A DNA stretch of 64,000 bases, taken from contig JADJXA010000004.1 in the NCBI GenBank assembly GCA_016716065.1, forward strand, positions 124,001 through 188,000, given 5' to 3'. The notes beneath the pieces are model-generated. The model did no database searches and was not told the origin of the DNA. It was given only the letters and a program-made list of their open reading frames with translations. Position numbers and translations under genes: made by a program. Each line of letters starts with the position of its first letter. Within the stretch, counting starts at the first letter, position 1. The DNA comes from Candidatus Leptovillus gracilis. GTDB lineage: Bacteria; Chloroflexota; Anaerolineae; Promineifilales; Promineifilaceae. Shown here one piece after another: positions 34,834 to 44,147 of this stretch.

Positions 34834-36294
34834 TTGCCCAAGCAGTTGAGACAAATAACCCGGCTTCGTGATCATCTAGAAATTACATGGCCCAGATTGG
34901 ACCAATCTCCAAGATTGGTCCAATCTAAACTTAGGCGATTACTTGGCGTGGGTCTACTATTGTTTTTGTTGGTTGGCTGTGGGGCGCTAGACGCCCCAGA
35001 ACGGCTGCCGCTGCCTACGCCCGTGGCCACAGCCCGGCCATTTACCGCCAACCCGGAAGCAACTGGGGAAATGATTCTGGACCCCATTAGCGACCTGGCG
35101 CCCAGGACGGATCCCACCATTGCTGCCCTGGTAGAACAGGTATCGCAGCAGCAGTTGATGGGCTACGTGCAGCGCATGGAAGGGTTTGGCAATCGCAGCG
35201 CGTTTGGCGATACAGAATCGGAAAATTGGGGGATCGGGGCGACGCGGCGCTGGCTTTTTGATGAATTTTCACGGGTGGGCAACGGCCGTCTCCAGGTCCG
35301 TTATGATGATTTTACCCTCAACTATGGCAGCTATTCTGTGCCCCAAAGCAACGTGGTGGCCGAACTGCCTGGCAACGGCCGCAGCAACGGCGTCATCATC
35401 CTCATGGCCCATTATGACAACCGCGCACCGGATATTTTTGACGGCCGCAGCCTCGCTCCTGGCGCCAACGACAACGGTTCTGGCATTGCCCTGCTGCTGG
35501 AATCGGCCCGCCTGTTAAGCTCGCAGCAGTGGAACCAGACGATCATCTTCCTGGCAACCTCCGCCGAAGAAGCAGAAACCATCGGCGCGCGCCATTTCGC
35601 TCAAGATGCTTACCTGAACAACATGAACATCCTGGCGGCCATCAACTATGACGGCATTGGCGGCCGTAAAGGCATCCCGCAGTTGGTCCGTGTGTTTGCG
35701 CCGGGTCTGGCTTATTCCCCCTCCGGGCAGTTGGCCCGCTATTATGATTACATTGGTGGGCTGTACGTGCCTACTTTCCCCACAGAGGTGCTAGATGCTT
35801 TAGACCGCGAAGGGCGCTGGGGCGATCAGCGCGAATTTGTGGCTTTAGGCATACCATCTATCCGCGTGATTGAATCGGTGGAAGATCCGGACATGCTGAA
35901 TTCGGTGCGCGACACCTGGGACCGGATTGATTACGCCTATTTGCAGCGGGTGGTGCAGCTAAACGTGGCGGTGGCGGCGACGCTGGCCGGCGCGCCGATG
36001 CAGCCGCCGGCCCCGGTGGTCAATACAACGGATGCGTTGGGCATGTACCAACTGCGCTGGCCGGTGGCCGAGGGGGTGGCCGGCTATGCCATTTCTTTCC
36101 GGCCATTGGAGGTATCTTCCCACCAGGCGTTTCGTTTGGTGAAGGCGCAGCAGGCGGGCAATGTGGCCCTGACCGGTTTTGACCCGGCCGCCAACTACGT
36201 GGTGAGTCTGGCGGCGATGGATGAAAACGGCCGTCTCAGCTATTTTTCGCCCGAAATTGTCGTTGGGCCGGATGCGATGGCTTTCAGTCAATAG
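34834..36294 (+). CDS. M28-family zinc peptidase lipoprotein, probable loss of one zinc ligand
   Basis: This is a 486-residue exported peptidase-like protein. The likely start is the TTG at 34834, after GAAGAGGAC. A long N-region (36 residues) leads to a lipobox LLVGC (Cys48). Part of this N-region is coded by a palindromic repeat (34894-34926). The peptidase core has His193 (AHYDNR), Asp213 (GANDNGSG), Glu245/Glu246 (SAEEAE) and Asp273 (NYDGIGG). The last zinc ligand of the family is a His just before a DTxDxID stretch; here it reads LN356SVRDTWDRID, so Asn appears to replace His. A C-terminal fibronectin-like domain follows (about 400-480). Whether it is still active is open. Confidence 0.82.
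   Translation: MPKQLRQITRLRDHLEITWPRLDQSPRLVQSKLRRLLGVGLLLFLLVGCGALDAPERLPLPTPVATARPFTANPEATGEMILDPISDLAPRTDPTIAALVEQVSQQQLMGYVQRMEGFGNRSAFGDTESENWGIGATRRWLFDEFSRVGNGRLQVRYDDFTLNYGSYSVPQSNVVAELPGNGRSNGVIILMAHYDNRAPDIFDGRSLAPGANDNGSGIALLLESARLLSSQQWNQTIIFLATSAEEAETIGARHFAQDAYLNNMNILAAINYDGIGGRKGIPQLVRVFAPGLAYSPSGQLARYYDYIGGLYVPTFPTEVLDALDREGRWGDQREFVALGIPSIRVIESVEDPDMLNSVRDTWDRIDYAYLQRVVQLNVAVAATLAGAPMQPPAPVVNTTDALGMYQLRWPVAEGVAGYAISFRPLEVSSHQAFRLVKAQQAGNVALTGFDPAANYVVSLAAMDENGRLSYFSPEIVVGPDAMAFSQ
34894..34926. repeat. AGATTGGACCAATCT palindrome, copy 2 (inside a gene)
   Basis: AGATTGGACCAATCT, three bases, AGATTGGTCCAATCT. It is in frame in the signal region of the peptidase gene. Related to 22970-23002 and 61222-61253. 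Confidence 0.8.
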
Positions 36295-36721
36295 GTTCTC
36301 TAATTTTCATCCGGCGGTCCGCCGCCGCCACATGGATAAATTTGGCCGACTTCATGAAACGCAACGAACAATCGCCTGGGGGAACGTTACCTTCTTCAGA
36401 ACGCGAAGCCCAGATGCTGCGGGCTTTAAACGCGGCCGTGGCTTCTTTGCAGAAGGCGGCGTATTCGGAAACGGCCGTCTACGATGCTTTTGGCGCTCAA
36501 TTGCAAAACCTGGGTTTGCACGGCGCGATTTCCATGTTGAGCGAGGAGCGGACGCAACTGGTTGTGAAGGCTCTGGTTATCCCCAAAAATTTGCACAAAA
36601 CATTGCGGGCGGTCGAGAAATTGCTCGGCGTAAAAGGCGTTGGCTACCGATATTCACGGGCGACGGCCGTTATTGACCAACACGTCATCGCCACCGGCGA
36701 AAGCCTGTTCCTGGCTAATAA

Positions 36722-38333
36722 CACGACTTTTGCAGTGACATAATGTTTTGATAGCACCTTTACAAACGAATACGCCATAGAGCACAATACCAGGGGAAGG
36801 ATGAATAGCGCAATTTACTACGCAGGAGGTGTTGAACTATGGTTCCCCTGGTTGAATTTCCACGATTGGTTGATCACTATGCACACATTTCAGTTCGGTC
36901 TTTTCGGCCGATGCCTTCATCAGTTCAAGCGGTACATCAGCGGTTTGATTGTTTCCGAAAACAAAACTGTTGAGGAATCAACCGATTGTTTGTCCATGAA
37001 AGCCGTAACCAAAGCTCGCTCAACCGTCTACTAACGGAAAGCCCTTTTTCGCTCGACGAACTCAATCGTTGTCGCTTAGCTGTCAGAGCAGCCTACCGGG
37101 TACAGCCTTGAAAAAGACGGGGTGTTGAGTTTTGACGATACGTTACTCACCCACTGGACACCACTTTGACAAGATCGCCATCTTGTATGACCAGTGCAAA
37201 GTGTTGGGTCTGGGCGCACAACCTGGTGACGTTGCATTACAGCGATGACCAAACTGACTACCCTATATTCTTTGGGCTGTGGCAACCGGCTGACCTGGTC
37301 AAGATTGAAGCAGGGTTACGCGCAGCGAACATCAAGTTGAAGAAGCAAGCTGGAGCTGAAGAAAGCGATCCAACCAAGTGGCGCAGTATTTGCTAGGCGG
37401 GCGACGAAATGTCAAAAACCGGGCGTAGCTGACCTGTATGACAGCAAGTTGCGCATGGCTGAGCAGCAGTGCCAGCAATGGCTGGCACAGTTCCTGACTT
37501 CGCCGCCTATCGCTTTTGATAGTTGGTCACACAACCCAGCTTCTGCCGCTTTCTTGATGAGAAAGGCTTTCTTTTGGGCGCCTTGGGCGGGCGGTGAAGT
37601 GGCGCTGGCAACAGGTCGGGAACGATTAGACAAGTTTGCCCAGCGCCTCAAGGCGGAACATCTTGCGGCCATAAAAGCCGGTCAAACTCCTGCGTTTCAA
37701 ACGACGACCATCACCTTTAAGGGAACAACCGAGACTTACTATACCTACTGCCGTACGCATCGGCTGCACAACTTGGCAAGTCCGTCTCGTCATCAGCTAT
37801 CGTCGGGCTGACCTATCCGACAATCCAGTATTTCTTATCAGTAACCGCTTGCACTGGCAGGCCAACACGCATTTATCGCCATCGTTGGCTCGTTCAAGTG
37901 TATCATGAAGAAGGTAAAGCCGAAGGGCTGAACCATATCAGCTACGGGATTTCGCGGCTATTGAACGACTCGCCCTGGTCGCCGTGGTGTACAGCTTACT
38001 GCGTGCCGCCCAACAGGATACAGACCTGCAACAGCGCTTCAACGTGAACCGAGCTAGACCTCGACGGCAGCGTTCCTTTTGGACGAGCACTGCCCAATCT
38101 GGAGCCTCGCTTTGTTTATTACGGCGGGGCTGGCCAGGGCATCTTTGCAAGAAATCATGACGCGTGCGAGCTGTCTGCCCGCGTTGACCTGAGCCTTTTC
38201 AGTCCTGGTTGTGATGCTGTCCAGCCACTGATAAGCTGAGATACTGGTTTGTTGCCACAGCCCGGACAGAGGTTGACAGGATGGGCGTTTTTTTGCTGTT
38301 TGGCGTATTAGTTTTTAAGGTGCAAAAGTCGTG
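36722..38333 (+). mobile_element. Decayed IS701-like insertion sequence
   Basis: About 1.6 kb is flanked by the direct repeat TAATAA (36716-36721 and 38334-38339). The ends are inverted: CACGACTTTTGCA at the left and TGCAAAAGTCGTG at the right. The match continues as CCTTTACAAACGAATACGCC against CCTTAAAAACTAATACGCC after a 22-base insertion in the left end. Inside is a broken transposase gene. Confidence 0.85.
36839..38240 (+). pseudogene. Transposase remnant, IS701-like DDE family
   Basis: The ATG at 36839 follows AGGAGGT. The reading starts MVPLVEFPRLVDHYAHISVRS and is then broken by several stops and frameshifts. Pieces in different frames give VLSFDDTLLTH and HFDKIAILYDQC (DDE Asp region), VWAHNLVTLHYSDDQTDYPI, a RFLD/NWY-like middle region with ATGRERLDKFAQRLKAEHLAA and FKGTTETYYTYCRTHRLHN, and near the end SDNPVFLISNRLHWQA and YEEGKAEGLNHISYG. 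These match the order of IS701-type transposases as I know them. It cannot make an active protein. Confidence 0.8.
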
Positions 38334-40962
38334 TAATAACTCACAAAAACTGGAGCAGGTTTTCCCCGACACGGGCTTTGTGCGGCGTCAGGCCATACGC
38401 GGGTTCGCCAACCTGCCGGCCATTGTGGCTCCCATCACGCTGGTGGGTGAAAATACCGGCGTGTTGTATATGGCCGACGCCCTGATGCGACCTGAAGATG
38501 TGCCGATCATCGCCGCGTTTGCCAACCAGATTTCCCTGGCCTTGCAAGAGGCGCACCTGTTTCAAGCTCTGCGGCACACCGAAGACCAATACCGCCGCCT
38601 GTTTGAAACGGCCAATGACGCCATTCTGGTGGTAGACGCGGCCAGTTTGCACATCTTTTCGGCCAATCCCAAAGCGACCATGATGACTGGCTACAGCGAG
38701 GCGGCGCTGCTAGGGATGACCATTGACACGCTCATCCCGCCAGCCAACGCGCCCAGTGTGCTGGCTTTCGCCGCCGCCACGCAGGAACAAAAAACCATTG
38801 TCGCCGAATCCACGCTGGTCCGGGCCAATGGGCAAACATTGTTAGTGCAGGTTTCGGCGACGTCGTTTGAGTTGAACGGCCGTCTGCTGCTGCATGGTTT
38901 CATCAAAGACATCACCGAACAAAAGCGAAGCGAAGCCTTGCAAACGGCCGTTTACCAGATTGCCACCATCACCAACTCAGACATCAGCCTGGAGGCTCTG
39001 TATGCTTCGATTCACCGGGTAGTAGGCCAGTTTTTGGATGCCCGCAATTTTTACATTGCCCTATACGACGAGTCGGCCGACCTGCTGATGCTGCCTTATT
39101 TTGTGGACGAGCGGGATACGTATGACGGCCGTCCATACAAAGCGGGTCGCGGCCTCACCGAATCGGTCATTCATTCCGGCCAACCCCTTCTCATTGACGA
39201 AGAGGGCCACCGGCAGCTCATTCAGCAAAACAGGGTGGACGAAGTTGGGCCGATGGCCAAAATCTGGTTAGGCGCACCGTTAACAACCAAAGCCGAAACC
39301 TTTGGCGCCATCGTGGTGCAAAACTATCAGGATCGCCATGCCTACGCCGAGCCGGAAAAACAATTCCTGGCCTACGTATCCGGCCAGATTGGCACGGCTA
39401 TCGCCAGCAAGCGCGCCGAGTTGGCGCTGAAACAACTTGCCGCTGAACTAGAAAAGCAGGTTCACATGATGGACGTGGTTCTTTCTACCACGCCTGATTT
39501 TTTCATGATTTATGAGATAGACGGCCGTATCCGTTATGCCAGTCCAGGCGCGTTGGCCGGGATGGGATTGTCCACTGCCGAAGTTGTCGGCAAAGATTGG
39601 TCACAACTGCCATTACCAAACGTGCCCGTCGCCCAATTCATAGCCGATTTCCAGGAAGTTATCGGCAGCGGCAGCCCACTGCACAGCGAAACTTCTGTTC
39701 AGATAGACGGCCAGACACATTACTACGAATACGATCTTTACCCCGTGCGTGACCCAAACAACGTTGTCACCGCCGTCGTCTCCACATCCCGCGACTTTAC
39801 CGAGCGCAAACAAGCCGAAGAAGCCCTGCACCACACCCAAAAAATTGAAAGCCTGGGCATCATGGCCGGCGGCGTCGCCCATGACTTTAACAACCTGCTG
39901 GTGGCGATCATGGGGCAGACCTCTTTGGCGCTCAATAAAATGCAGCCGGCCGATCCTGCCTACCGCCATATCGAAAAAGCAGTTAATGCGGCCGAGAAGG
40001 CCGCCGACCTCACCCAACAACTGTTGGCCTATTCTGGTAAGGGGCAGTTTACATTTCAGCCGCTCCGACTAGATACCATTATTCGTGAAAACCAACATTT
40101 GCTGGAAGTGATTATCCCGCACAACGTGCGCCTGGAAGCGGCATTGAGCGATGATTTGCCGCTCATTGAAGCCGACCCCGGACAAATTCAGCAAGTGGTC
40201 ATGAACCTGATCCTTAACGCTGCCGAAGCAATGGAAGGTCGCCCCGGCGTTATCCACTTGCGCGCCGCGGCCCAAACCATCCGCCAGGAGGATACAGGCT
40301 ACTGGCAGCAAACCAAACAGCAGCTAAAACCGGGCGATTATGTGTTGTTGCAGATCAGCGACAATGGCTGTGGCATGAGTCCTGAAACCCTGGACCGGAT
40401 ATTTGATCCGTTTTTTACGACCAAATTTACCGGCCGCGGCCTGGGGTTGGCGGCCGTTTTGGGCATTATGCGTGGACACAAAGGTGGCCTATGCGTCACC
40501 AGCCAGCCGGAACAAGGCACGACGTTTGATCTACTGTTTCCGGTGGCCCAGGTTTCCGCTGCCGCTGCCCCAGATGGGTCGCTGACGCAGTTAGCAGCTA
40601 CGGCCGTTATCCTGGTCATAGACGACGACGCCTCGGTGCGCGAAGCCATCCACGACATCCTGGACATGCAAGCCATACACGTTCTGTTAGCCGACAACGG
40701 CCGTGCCGGAATCCAACTGTATCAACAACATGCCCACGCCATAGACCTGGTCATGTTGGATTGGTTCATGCCCGATATGAACGGGGCAGAAACCTTACAA
40801 ATTCTGCAACAAATCAACCCCCATGTGCGTGTCCTCATGTCTTCCGGTTACAGTGAATCAGAAACCATTGAACAGCTAAAGAACCCCGGTGCGGTCGGCT
40901 TCCTACAAAAACCCTATACCCTCCCCCAACTTCTCAAGGAAATCAACCGCCACCTGACCTGA

Positions 40963-41166
40963 AATGCCCGGCTTGTTCCGTTTCATAGACGACAGTGATC
41001 AATCGCCAATCGTCATGCGTCATTGCCGCCTAGAATTGCGGCAACTGCCAATTGCCCAAGTCATTGACAAGCCTTCTCGCCTTTGATACCATTCCGCCCA
41101 GTTCTGTGGATAGTCCACCTTCTTCTGTGGGAAACTGCCGCAGCATGTGGATAAACCGCAAATGCG
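40963..41166. other. Gap between the sensor gene and the SAM riboswitch
   Basis: No gene is seen. Short imperfect repeats of AATTGCGGCAACTGCCAATTG type occur at about 41034-41055. Confidence 0.4.
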
Positions 41167-41167
41167 C

Positions 41168-41198
41168 TTGACAATCGAATAACCAAATCACCTATACT
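41168..41198 (+). promoter_or_regulatory. Promoter ahead of the SAM riboswitch
   Basis: TTGACA (41168-41173) and TATACT (41193-41198), spaced by 19 bases. The aptamer begins almost at once after it. Confidence 0.55.
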
Positions 41199-41199
41199 T

Positions 41200-41310
41200 C
41201 TTATCCAGAGAGGCAGAGGGACCGGCCCGATGAAGCCTCGGCAACCTACGCGCTGCAAACGATTTGCAGCCGGTAATGGTGCCAATTCCGGCAGATGTGA
41301 TTCCCCGTGG
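41200..41310 (+). ncRNA. SAM-I (S-box) riboswitch aptamer
   Basis: The sequence follows the S-box consensus: CTTATCCAGAGAGGCAGAGG, then GACCGGCCCGATGAAGCC and CGGCAACC. A variable hairpin (CTGCAAACGATTTGCAG) comes next, then GGTGCCAATTCCGGCAGA. This RNA binds S-adenosylmethionine. It lies upstream of aspartokinase, so the first step of the aspartate family pathway is tied to the SAM level. Confidence 0.93.
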
Positions 41311-41350
41311 GGGAATCTTCTGGAAGATGAGAGTTAGCGTTACGCTTGCG

Positions 41351-41385
41351 ACGCCTCTTTTTATCTTCCAAAAGAGGCGTTTTTG
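41351..41385 (+). terminator. Riboswitch-controlled terminator
   Basis: The arms ACGCCTCTTTT / AAAAGAGGCGT are followed by a T-rich run. It is the expression platform of the SAM riboswitch: SAM binding should favour it. Confidence 0.85.
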
Positions 41386-41452
41386 TTTGCCCGGAACAAA
41401 CTTGCGATCAATCGTCAATCCGAAATCCGAAATCCAAAATTGGAGTAACCCC

Positions 41453-42865
41453 ATGACCCTTGTAATGAAATTCGGCGGAACCTCGGTCGGCAGCGCCCAG
41501 GCCATGCGCGAAACGGCCGTTCTTATCCTCAACGCCCACAAAGAGTGGGGCCAGGTCGTCGTGGTGGCCTCGGCTATGGGCAGCAAGCCGGTTAAAGTGA
41601 CCGACCTGCTGTTAAACGGCGCGTATACCGCCCTCGCCGGTGATACCGAAACGTACCAGACTGCGGCCCATACCCTGCGCCAGGTCCATTACGAAGCCAT
41701 AGATGGTTTGCTGGCCCCTGAAGGCGAACGGCAAAAAGTGCTGGCCGAAAACAACAAATTCATCGAACGCTATACCGCCTTATGCCAGGCGGTGCTGGCC
41801 CTGGGCGAACTGACGCCTCGCGCCCTGGACGCCATCGGCGGCATGGGTGAGCAGATGAGTGTGCGCATTTTGGCCGCCTATCTGCGCCAGATCGGCCACC
41901 CGGCTGCGGCCATAGACGCCACCGAACTGATCGTCACCGACGACAACTTTCAGGCGGCCACGCCCCTGCCAGATTTGACCGATGAGAAGACGCGAGAACG
42001 GTTACGGCCGTTACTCACCCAGGGCATCATCCCCATCGTCACCGGCTTCATCGCCGCCAACCAGGCCGGCGTCACCACCACCCTCGGCCGTGGCGGCTCA
42101 GACTTCAGCGCCGCCCTGCTGGGCCAATCTTTGCACGCTGACGAAGTGTGGATTTGGACCGACGTGGATGGGGTGATGACTGCCGATCCACGCCTGGTTA
42201 AATCCGCCCGCTCTATCCCCACCCTCAGCTACCGCGAAGTGTCCGAACTGGCTTTTTTTGGCGCCAAAGTGCTGCACCCCAAAACCATGCGCCCCTGCAT
42301 CGAAAACAACATCCCGCTGCGCATCAAAAACACCTTCAACCCCACCCATCCCGGGACCGTCATCGTGCCCGACACGGCCAACGGCAACGGCGGTGTGAAA
42401 GCGGTGACGGCCATAGACAACCTCAGCCTGATCACCGTGGAAGGCAAAGGCATGATAGGCGTACCGGGCATTGCCGCCCGCACCTTTGGCGCGGTTGCCA
42501 GAGCGCAGGTCAGCGTGCTGCTCATCAGCCAGGCTTCCTCGGAGCAGTCCATTTGCTTCGCCACGCCCGACGACCTGGCCGAAACAGTGATCGGCAGCCT
42601 GAACGCCGAATTTGACGATGAAATTCAGCGTCGGGACATTGACCGCATTTGGGGCCAACACACTGTCTCTATTGTAACCGTGGTGGGGGCCGGGATGCGC
42701 GGCACGCCGGGCATTGCCGGGCGCGTTTTCACGGCGTTGGGGCAGCACGCCGTCAACATCATCGCCATCGCCCAGGGTTCTTCGGAATGCAGTATTAGTC
42801 TGGTGGTGGATGGGCAGGATGCAGCCGCGGCCGTGCGCTATATCCACGACCTGATCGTAGCCTGA
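41453..42865 (+). CDS. Aspartokinase with C-terminal ACT domains
   Basis: Aspartokinase phosphorylates aspartate, the first step to lysine, threonine and methionine. From the ATG at 41453 (after TTGGAGTAA) it has 470 residues and begins MTLVMKFGGTSVGSAQAM, the family signature. A frame open further upstream runs through the riboswitch and terminator, so it is not coding. The kinase domain has GRGGSDFSAALLGQSLHADEVWIWTDVDGVMTADPR and ELAFFGAKVLHPKTMRP. Two ACT domains follow (LITVEGKGMIGVPGIAARTF and VSIVTVVGAGMRGTPGIAGRVF). The long monofunctional form matches the ThrA/LysC III type. Which amino acid inhibits it cannot be read. Confidence 0.95.
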   Translation: MTLVMKFGGTSVGSAQAMRETAVLILNAHKEWGQVVVVASAMGSKPVKVTDLLLNGAYTALAGDTETYQTAAHTLRQVHYEAIDGLLAPEGERQKVLAENNKFIERYTALCQAVLALGELTPRALDAIGGMGEQMSVRILAAYLRQIGHPAAAIDATELIVTDDNFQAATPLPDLTDEKTRERLRPLLTQGIIPIVTGFIAANQAGVTTTLGRGGSDFSAALLGQSLHADEVWIWTDVDGVMTADPRLVKSARSIPTLSYREVSELAFFGAKVLHPKTMRPCIENNIPLRIKNTFNPTHPGTVIVPDTANGNGGVKAVTAIDNLSLITVEGKGMIGVPGIAARTFGAVARAQVSVLLISQASSEQSICFATPDDLAETVIGSLNAEFDDEIQRRDIDRIWGQHTVSIVTVVGAGMRGTPGIAGRVFTALGQHAVNIIAIAQGSSECSISLVVDGQDAAAAVRYIHDLIVA

Positions 42866-42918
42866 ATGAAGAGCTGACAGGTTGCCGGCATGAGTTTGTG
42901 TAATTGATGACAATCAGG

Positions 42919-42960
42919 TAAAACACCGCCCGCTGATTGGCTGATCAGCGGGTGTTTTTA
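42919..42960 (+). terminator. Terminator after aspartokinase
   Basis: AAAACACCGCCCGCTGAT pairs with ATCAGCGGGTGTTTTT with a short loop and one bulge; the last arm forms the T tract. Confidence 0.8.
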
Positions 42961-43026
42961 TGATTGATTCTGGGAGTGCAGGCGATGGACAGGAACGCCC
43001 GCCGGCCCATTTTGCAGGGTAATTGG

Positions 43027-43188
43027 ATGAGCAAAACGTTGTGTGAATTGGATAAGCTGCTAAAAAAAGAGTTTGCCGCTTACGCGGCGTTGGTGGACAG
43101 GCCCAATGTTGTCTGCCAGAAATGTGGGCGGGCGGCCAACGACAAAAAGAACGTGTGTGAACCGAGGAAAATTAAGCGGGAAGGGTAA
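43027..43188 (+). CDS. Small CxxC protein, 53 residues
   Basis: The product starts MSKTLCELDKLLKKEFAAYA and continues to VVCQKCGRAANDKKNVCEP near the end. A Cys pair (CQKC) with a later Cys suggests a small metal site like a half zinc ribbon. A longer frame from 42964 exists, but it starts inside the terminator of the previous gene. The stop codon lies one base before the ATG of the SDR gene, so they form one unit. Function is not known. Confidence 0.65.
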   Translation: MSKTLCELDKLLKKEFAAYAALVDRPNVVCQKCGRAANDKKNVCEPRKIKREG

Positions 43189-43189
43189 T

Positions 43190-44077
43190 ATGGATCGAAA
43201 AACAGGTACGGCCGTTGGGGCCGTTCTCGCCACACTCATCGGCGGCCGGCTGCTGCAAAAACGGCTGAACAAACCGCCAGAAACAGTCTTGCCCGGCGGC
43301 TACGCCCTGATCACCGGTGCGTCCAGCGGTATTGGCGCGGCCTTTGCCCGGCGGTTGGCCCAGGCAGGCTATAACCTGGTCCTGGTGGCCCGCCGCGAAG
43401 CAAAATTGGCTGCCCTGGCCGACGAACTGATACGCGACTACGCTATCGCCGCCGAAGTATTGGCGGCCGATTTGTCCCAGATGGCCGATGTGGCCCGCGT
43501 GGAGCAGCACATCGCCAACCTCGACCTCGCCTTCCTGGTGAACAACGCCGGGTTTGGCACCAATCGTGGCTCGCTGCTGGCGTCCGACCTGGATGAGCAG
43601 ATGAATATGCTGAACCTGCACGTCCAGGCGACCATGCGCCTGTGCCGCGCCGCCCTGCCCGGCATGACAGCGCACGGCCGTGGCGCCATCATCAACGTTT
43701 CCTCCATCGCCGCCTTTTTCCCTTCGCCGGGCGACACCAACTATGCCGCGTCCAAAGCGTACATGAACACCTTCTCGCAGGCGCTCCAGGCGGAAGTGGC
43801 CGGGCAGGGCATCCGCGTGCAGGCGTTGTGCCCCGGCTTCACCCACACCGAATTTCACGATACCTCGGCTATGACCGGCTTCCAAAAAAGCCGCGTCCCA
43901 GCCAGGATGTGGATGACGGCCGAACAGGTAGTAGACGAATCGCTGCGCTGCCTGGGACGCCACCAGGTTATCTGCGTGCCCGGCCGGACCAATCAACTGC
44001 TGGTTCTGGGGGCGCAAAATGGATTGGCCGGCGTGGTCTTGCGCGCCGCCCGCCGCCTGCGCCATCGCGGAAGATGA
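43190..44077 (+). CDS. Short-chain dehydrogenase/reductase
   Basis: This is a 295-residue NAD(P)-dependent oxidoreductase of the classical SDR type. An N-terminal hydrophobic stretch (GTAVGAVLATLIGG) may anchor it to the membrane. The cofactor site is TGASSGIG (about residues 42-49), followed by LVNNAGFG, the catalytic Ser in INVSSIAAFFPS, and YAASK with catalytic Tyr and Lys. The ATG at 43190 follows GGGAAGGG; an open frame from 43073 overlaps the small CxxC gene in another frame and is not the start. The substrate is unknown. Of similar SDRs, those acting on fatty-acyl or steroid-like ketones share the ALITGASSGIGAAFARRLA opening. Confidence 0.9.
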   Translation: MDRKTGTAVGAVLATLIGGRLLQKRLNKPPETVLPGGYALITGASSGIGAAFARRLAQAGYNLVLVARREAKLAALADELIRDYAIAAEVLAADLSQMADVARVEQHIANLDLAFLVNNAGFGTNRGSLLASDLDEQMNMLNLHVQATMRLCRAALPGMTAHGRGAIINVSSIAAFFPSPGDTNYAASKAYMNTFSQALQAEVAGQGIRVQALCPGFTHTEFHDTSAMTGFQKSRVPARMWMTAEQVVDESLRCLGRHQVICVPGRTNQLLVLGAQNGLAGVVLRAARRLRHRGR

Positions 44078-44147
44078 GCCGTAAGCCGTTGGCTATAAGC
44101 TGTAGCTCTTGACTATCAACTACCAACTACCAACTAAAGGAAACTTT

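Larger units (their letters stand above)
36342..40962 (+). pseudogene. Hybrid sensor histidine kinase interrupted by an IS701-like element
   Basis: The gene is split into 36342-36721 and 38340-40962. Removing 36722-38333 and one TAATAA copy rejoins the frame exactly (380 + 2623 bases = 1001 codons) across LFLANN-SQKLEQVFPD. In order: a GAF-type domain spanning the junction, a PAS domain (YRRLFETANDAILVVDAASL), a second GAF (LYASIHRVVGQFLDARNFYIALYD), a second PAS (LSTTPDFFMIYEIDG), the HisKA box IMAGGVAHDFNNLL, the ATPase with DNGCGMSPET and GRGLGLA, and a C-terminal receiver with VIDDDAS and the phosphoacceptor Asp in LVMLDWFMPD. The part after the IS could still be read from an ATG at 38281, whose first 20 codons come from the IS end. 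The start (TTG 36342 or ATG 36354) lacks a clear ribosome site. Confidence 0.88.

Noticed and set aside
41264..41452. N-terminal extension of aspartokinase
   Set aside because: These bases are the SAM riboswitch and its terminator, and the ATG at 41453 has a ribosome site.
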